Positions 13,758-17,139 of a DNA stretch of 17,139 bases are shown one piece after another (position 1 is the first letter of the stretch; every line of letters begins with the position of its first letter). The position numbers and the translations under genes are program-made. The DNA lies in contig DATLYH010000095.1 of the NCBI GenBank assembly GCA_035575035.1, positions 1 to 17,139 of the forward strand, given 5' to 3'. Origin of the DNA: DATLYH01 sp035575035. Lineage in GTDB: Bacteria; Planctomycetota; Planctomycetia; Gemmatales; Gemmataceae. Below the pieces are notes generated by a model that saw nothing but the letters and a program-made list of their open reading frames with translations, did not search any database and had not been told where the DNA came from.

Positions 13758-15104
13758 ATGCCCTCCACAAACAACGCCCCGATTTGCGAGGTCGAGGAGG
13801 TTTCCGTGGTCTTCGGGCCGGCCGGCTCGCCGCCCGCTTTGGAAGGCGTCTCGCTCGCCGTCCATCCCGGGGAAGTGGTGGCCCTGCTCGGCCCCAGCGG
13901 CTGTGGCAAGAGCACGCTGCTGCGTGTCCTGGTGGGTCTGCTGAAGCCGACCCGCGGCCAGGTCCGGGCTTACGGCAAACCTCTGGCGGGCATCCATCCC
14001 GGCGCCGCCGTCGTCTTTCAGAACTTCGCCCTGTTCCCCTGGCTGACGGTCAAGCAGAACGTCGAAGTGGCCTTGAACGGCCTGGATCTCGACGTGGCGG
14101 CCGCTGCCGACCGTGTCGCCCGTTGCATCGACATGGTCGGCCTGGAGGGCCACGAGGAGGCGTATCCCCGGGAGCTATCGGGCGGGATGAAACAGCGTGT
14201 CGGCATCGCTCGCGCCCTGGCCCGGGAGCCGGAGTTGCTGTGCATGGACGAACCGTTCAGCGCCCTGGACGTTTTCACGGCCGAAAGTCTGCGGAATGAG
14301 GTCTACACGCTGTGGACGGCGGCACGGGCTGAGGGAGGGACCGGCCCGCGTCCGACTAACCTGAAGAGCATCGTGCTGATTACCCACCTGATCGAGGAGG
14401 CGCTTTTCCTGGCCGACCGCATTGTGGTCATGGGCGCCCGGCCGGGCCGCATCCGTCAGGTTGTGCCGAACACTGTCCCGCACCCCCGGGAATATCAGTC
14501 CCCTGAGTTCCTTCGTGCCGTCCAGCACCTGCACCAGGTGATCGTGTCGGAGCACCTGCCGGACGAGCCGGCCGGTGTGGCCCCGCCGGGTGCAAGGGCC
14601 CTCGTTCTGGAACCGATCCCCTTCGTTTCCGTGAGCGAGATCTTCGGCCTGATGGAAGTCGTCCACGACCACGGGGGACGGATGAACGTCTTCGAGCTTG
14701 ATCAGCTGACGGCCGACGACTTTGGCCACACTCTGGCAGTCGTCATGGGCGGCGAAATGCTCGGCTTTCTGGACACGCCCCGGGAATACGTAGTGCTGAC
14801 CGACCTGGGAAAGCGCTTGCTCCACCTGGACATCAACGGGCGCAAGGCGCTCTTCGGGGAACAGCTGCGTCGGCTCGGCGTTTTTCACCGGTTGTTGGAA
14901 ATGCTCCACCGGGCCGAGGACAACCAACTGCCCAAGGACGTGGTTGAAGAGGAGCTGGTGTTGCACCTGCCCACCCGGGCGAAAGACGTGGAACGGCTGT
15001 TCGAGACGGTGGTCGCCTGGGGCCGGTTCGGGGAGTTGTTCGGCTACTCGCCGCAAACGGACATGCTTCACCTGTTCCAGCCGGCGGGTGAGCGCGGACG
15101 CTAA
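13758..15104 (+). CDS. ABC transporter ATPase with C-terminal AAA-associated domain
   Basis: 448 residues. It energises the upstream fused permease. Nucleotide-binding domain: Walker A GPSGCGKST (45-53), Q-loop Q88 (VFQNFALFPWLTVKQN), signature LSGGMKQR (140-147), Walker B LLCMDEP (160-166) with catalytic E165, and H-loop H210. All key residues are present, so it should hydrolyse ATP. After the usual NitT/TauT-type end (GARPGRIRQVV), residues about 285-435 form an extra domain (FVSVSEIFGLMEVVHDHGG, then LTDLGKRLLHLDINGRK and LLEMLHRAEDNQLPKDVV). This resembles the AAA-associated C-terminal domain found on some nitrate/sulfonate/bicarbonate ATPases, thought to be regulatory. An AGGTGG near 13750 may be the ribosome site. 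Confidence 0.93.
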   Translation: MPSTNNAPICEVEEVSVVFGPAGSPPALEGVSLAVHPGEVVALLGPSGCGKSTLLRVLVGLLKPTRGQVRAYGKPLAGIHPGAAVVFQNFALFPWLTVKQNVEVALNGLDLDVAAAADRVARCIDMVGLEGHEEAYPRELSGGMKQRVGIARALAREPELLCMDEPFSALDVFTAESLRNEVYTLWTAARAEGGTGPRPTNLKSIVLITHLIEEALFLADRIVVMGARPGRIRQVVPNTVPHPREYQSPEFLRAVQHLHQVIVSEHLPDEPAGVAPPGARALVLEPIPFVSVSEIFGLMEVVHDHGGRMNVFELDQLTADDFGHTLAVVMGGEMLGFLDTPREYVVLTDLGKRLLHLDINGRKALFGEQLRRLGVFHRLLEMLHRAEDNQLPKDVVEEELVLHLPTRAKDVERLFETVVAWGRFGELFGYSPQTDMLHLFQPAGERGR

Positions 15105-15122
15105 CGCCGCTCCGAAGCGGCG
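15105..15122 (+). terminator. Hairpin immediately after the ATPase stop
   Basis: CGCCGCT (15105-15111), loop CCGA and AGCGGCG (15116-15122) form a perfect 7-bp GC-rich stem beginning right after TAA. No T-run follows, so it is a weak intrinsic terminator at best. It may instead stabilise the transcript end or dampen read-through into the gene at 15179. Confidence 0.35.
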
Positions 15123-15178
15123 CCATAGAATGGGTGCGAGGGCCGACGGGTCACGCCCGAGCAACGGGAGGGAGCATC

Positions 15179-16015
15179 ATGAGTTTCTTCCGCCGCGAGG
15201 AGTGCTTGCAGCGTCTGCATGAGCAGATCGCCCGGGGTCGGCCGATTATTGGCGGCGGGGCCGGTACCGGCATCAGCGCCAAGTGCGCCGAAGCCGGCGG
15301 CATTGACCTGATCATCATCTACAACTCCGGCCGCTATCGCATGGCCGGCCGCGGCAGCCTCGCCGGCCTGATGCCCTACGGCGATGCCAACCAGGTCGTC
15401 GTCGAGATGGCCCGCGAGGTGCTCCCCATCGTCCGCCATACACCGGTGCTGGCCGGCGTCTGCGGCACCGATCCGTTCCGCATCATGAAGCGATTCCTGC
15501 GCGAGCTGCAAGAGATGGGGTTCAGCGGCGTGCAGAACTTCCCCACCGTCGGCCTGATCGACGGCACCTTTCGCCAGGGGTTGGAAGAAACCGGCATGGG
15601 CTTCGATCTGGAGGTTGAGATGATCCGCCAGGCCCGCGAGCTGGGCTTGCTCACCTGTCCCTACGTGTTCACCGAGGACGAGGCGCGGGCGATGGCCCGG
15701 GCCGGGGCCGACGTTCTGATCCCGCACATGGGGCTGACAACCAAGGGGAGCATCGGCGCCCGCACCGCCCTGACGCTGGAGCAGGCGGCCCAGCGCGTCC
15801 AGGCTCTGTGCGACGCCGCCAAGGCGGTCAACCCCGATGTGCTGGTCCTTTGCCACGGCGGCCCGATCGCCGAGCCGGAAGATGCCCAGTACATCCTGGA
15901 GCACACCCGCGGCGTGGTCGGCTTCTTCGGAGCGTCGAGCATCGAGCGGCTGCCGACCGAGATCGCCATCACCGGCTGCGTGCGCCGGTTCAAGTCATTG
16001 GCCATCAGTCCGTAG
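15179..16015 (+). CDS. Phosphoenolpyruvate hydrolase-family / Tm-1-like TIM-barrel protein
   Basis: 278 residues from ATG 15179. A GGGAGGGAG run ends 4 nt upstream, and an upstream in-frame start at 15134 is not needed. The sequence follows the TIM-barrel family annotated as 'phosphoenolpyruvate hydrolase family' (domain related to the C-terminal part of Tm-1/UPF0261 proteins): GGGAGTGISAKCAEAGGIDL (25-44), YNSGRYRMAGRGSLAGLMPY (48-67), VLAGVCGTDPF, FPTVGLIDG (121-129), HGGP (226-229) and FFGASSIERLP (249-259). The late Gly-rich HGGP and GASS loops fit a phosphate-binding site. The true reaction and substrate are not established for most members. It lies 74 bp after the transporter ATPase on the same strand and may be co-transcribed. 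The usual Tm-1-like partner gene is not in the window. Confidence 0.85.
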   Translation: MSFFRREECLQRLHEQIARGRPIIGGGAGTGISAKCAEAGGIDLIIIYNSGRYRMAGRGSLAGLMPYGDANQVVVEMAREVLPIVRHTPVLAGVCGTDPFRIMKRFLRELQEMGFSGVQNFPTVGLIDGTFRQGLEETGMGFDLEVEMIRQARELGLLTCPYVFTEDEARAMARAGADVLIPHMGLTTKGSIGARTALTLEQAAQRVQALCDAAKAVNPDVLVLCHGGPIAEPEDAQYILEHTRGVVGFFGASSIERLPTEIAITGCVRRFKSLAISP

Positions 16016-16051
16016 TGAGAAAAACCCCCTGACGCTCAGCCTTGCTACGGA

Positions 16052-17139
16052 CTAATATCGGAAGATCAGATCAGCGGTCAGGCGGAAGTCGAGCAGGTCC
16101 TTGCGGTTGACAATGGGCCATTCGGTGGCGATACCGGCTTGCAACCACTCCGTGAACTTGTAGCGCAGACCAGTCGCCAGTGTCAGGTTGTCGTTGCCGG
16201 ATACCTGACGCGCGCCGAAGTTGATCAGGTCGCGTCCCTCGAAGCGGAGGTTGCGGGCGCCGCCGGCCTGGGTATAGTGCGTCCAGTTCAGCTCGATCAG
16301 CGGATAGATCTTATGCAGGTTGGCAATGTCGTAGTCCAGGTGGAAACTGAGGAAGTAGTATTCCGACCGGCGGTCGTCCACGGCGAAGGCGTAGCCGGTC
16401 GTGCCCAGGGCGTTGAAGCTACCGTAGGACGAGCGGAGGAAGTTCTGCCCCAGGCTGACATAGGGCACCAACGACAGGTCGCCGGTGTTCTGGAACACCT
16501 TCTGCGGGCCGGTCGGAATCTGGAAGGTCAAGCCGAGGGCGCCGAGCGTCTCCGTGGTTTCATTCCGCAGGAAGGTGAACTTCGGCCCCAGCCACAGCTC
16601 GGAGAAGCCGGTATGAGCGGCGAACTCGCCGGTGGGGTTGTTAGGCTCGATCCAGATGAAGCCGAGCTTGTTCACGACGAACGATAACCGTTCCGAGAGG
16701 GCCACCCGAAACTGGGTCCCGAAGAACTCGATATCGCCGCCGCGGAAGATCGGGTTCCCTGCCGGGGCGGACTGGTAGATGAAGATCGGCCGGGCCTCGG
16801 TCAAGGCACGTGGATCCTCAAAGAGGAACGGATTGCTCACCGGGGAAATGAACTGGTCGAAGCAGTGGTCGCTGCGGAACCAGCCCCTTTCCAGGCAAGG
16901 CCCGAAGCCAAACGGACTGGCGGCCGGGCCGCTGACCACGCCACAGTTGTAAGGCTCGGCTCCCGGCGGCGGTACAATCGCCCCGGGAGGCGGCGGCACG
17001 GGGGGAGGCCCCGACACCGGGTCGGCGCTCTGGGCCCGTACCACGCTGGGCGGGGCGGCCAGCGCCGCGGTGGTGTGCGCCACCGGCGTGACGGCCGGGT
17101 CACGCACCGGCGTTGCCGCCTGCCCGCGCGGCACCGGAC
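16052..17139 (-). CDS. Outer-membrane beta-barrel protein, 5' end beyond window
   Basis: The frame is still open at the right edge, and the GTG near 17134 is not a convincing start, so the gene is partial. The visible N-terminal 70 residues are Ala/Pro-rich, with PPPVPPPPGAIVPPPG from about residue 44. Then come alternating polar/aromatic strands typical of a barrel: IEFFGTQFRVALSERLSFVV, LWLGPKFTFLRN, LGLTFQIPTG, YYFLSFHLDYD, LTLATGLRYKFTEWLQAGI. The protein ends LDFRLTADLIFRY, with the terminal aromatic residue expected of a barrel-assembly signal. It may be related to MetA-type phenol-degradation outer-membrane transporters (PF13557-like), which I hold only weakly. A signal peptide presumably lies outside the window. 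It is convergent with the gene at 15179, 36 bp between stops. Confidence 0.75.
   Translation of the reverse strand, partial: PVPRGQAATPVRDPAVTPVAHTTAALAAPPSVVRAQSADPVSGPPPVPPPPGAIVPPPGAEPYNCGVVSGPAASPFGFGPCLERGWFRSDHCFDQFISPVSNPFLFEDPRALTEARPIFIYQSAPAGNPIFRGGDIEFFGTQFRVALSERLSFVVNKLGFIWIEPNNPTGEFAAHTGFSELWLGPKFTFLRNETTETLGALGLTFQIPTGPQKVFQNTGDLSLVPYVSLGQNFLRSSYGSFNALGTTGYAFAVDDRRSEYYFLSFHLDYDIANLHKIYPLIELNWTHYTQAGGARNLRFEGRDLINFGARQVSGNDNLTLATGLRYKFTEWLQAGIATEWPIVNRKDLLDFRLTADLIFRY

Noticed and set aside
11976..15104. Assigning nitrate, taurine or bicarbonate as the transported substrate
   Set aside because: The subfamily has varied substrates and no binding protein or metabolic gene in the window supports a choice.

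Overview
The window reads as a high-GC chromosomal segment of a planctomycete, probably close to Gemmataceae. This is inferred from three things: the style of the RHS/YD-repeat proteins, the palindromic intergenic repeats, and a kynurenine route beside plant-type sulfite reductase and outer-membrane barrel genes. No rRNA, tRNA or CRISPR array is visible.

Left part (1-6027), ordinary metabolism. A partial DUF1499-type gene and a siroheme sulfite reductase lie on the minus strand. The reductase carries an unusual C-terminal extension with an internal duplication. A divergent intergenic region with a REP-like hairpin leads to an unrecognised plus-strand gene (3154-3696). Convergent to it is a minus-strand pair, kmo-kynA (kynurenine 3-monooxygenase and tryptophan 2,3-dioxygenase), which catalyses two oxidations of the tryptophan-to-kynurenine route. 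The kmo gene contains a 141-bp palindromic repeat inserted exactly in frame (47 codons).

Middle part (about 6300-11870), an accessory island. It holds three RHS-family pieces on the minus strand. Copy A (9845-11791) keeps the core-closing motif and a zincin-like tip whose HExxH motif reads HQIEH. Copy B (7668-8897) is about 94% identical to A by eye over roughly 363 residues, then breaks off abruptly and is joined to an unrelated tip, apparently out of frame. Fragment C (about 6338-6501) is a short relic with a frameshift and a nonsense codon. Each long copy is followed on the same strand by a small low-GC gene: a putative lipoprotein after A and a putative zinc-ribbon protein after B. This resembles a polymorphic-toxin locus that swaps tip and partner cassettes. 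The island is littered with mobile debris: a deletion-derivative insertion sequence with inverted repeats (6554-7213), a 205-bp element bounded by 19-bp inverted repeats (7241-7445), an IS5-like transposase remnant (8976-9200), and 25-bp tandem repeats at the right border (11787-11836).

Right part (11976-17139). A plus-strand ABC transporter of the nitrate/sulfonate/bicarbonate type comes first, with two permease domains fused in one chain and an ATPase carrying a C-terminal AAA-associated domain. No binding protein is in view. Next comes a PEP-hydrolase-family TIM-barrel protein, then a convergent outer-membrane beta-barrel protein that runs off the right edge.
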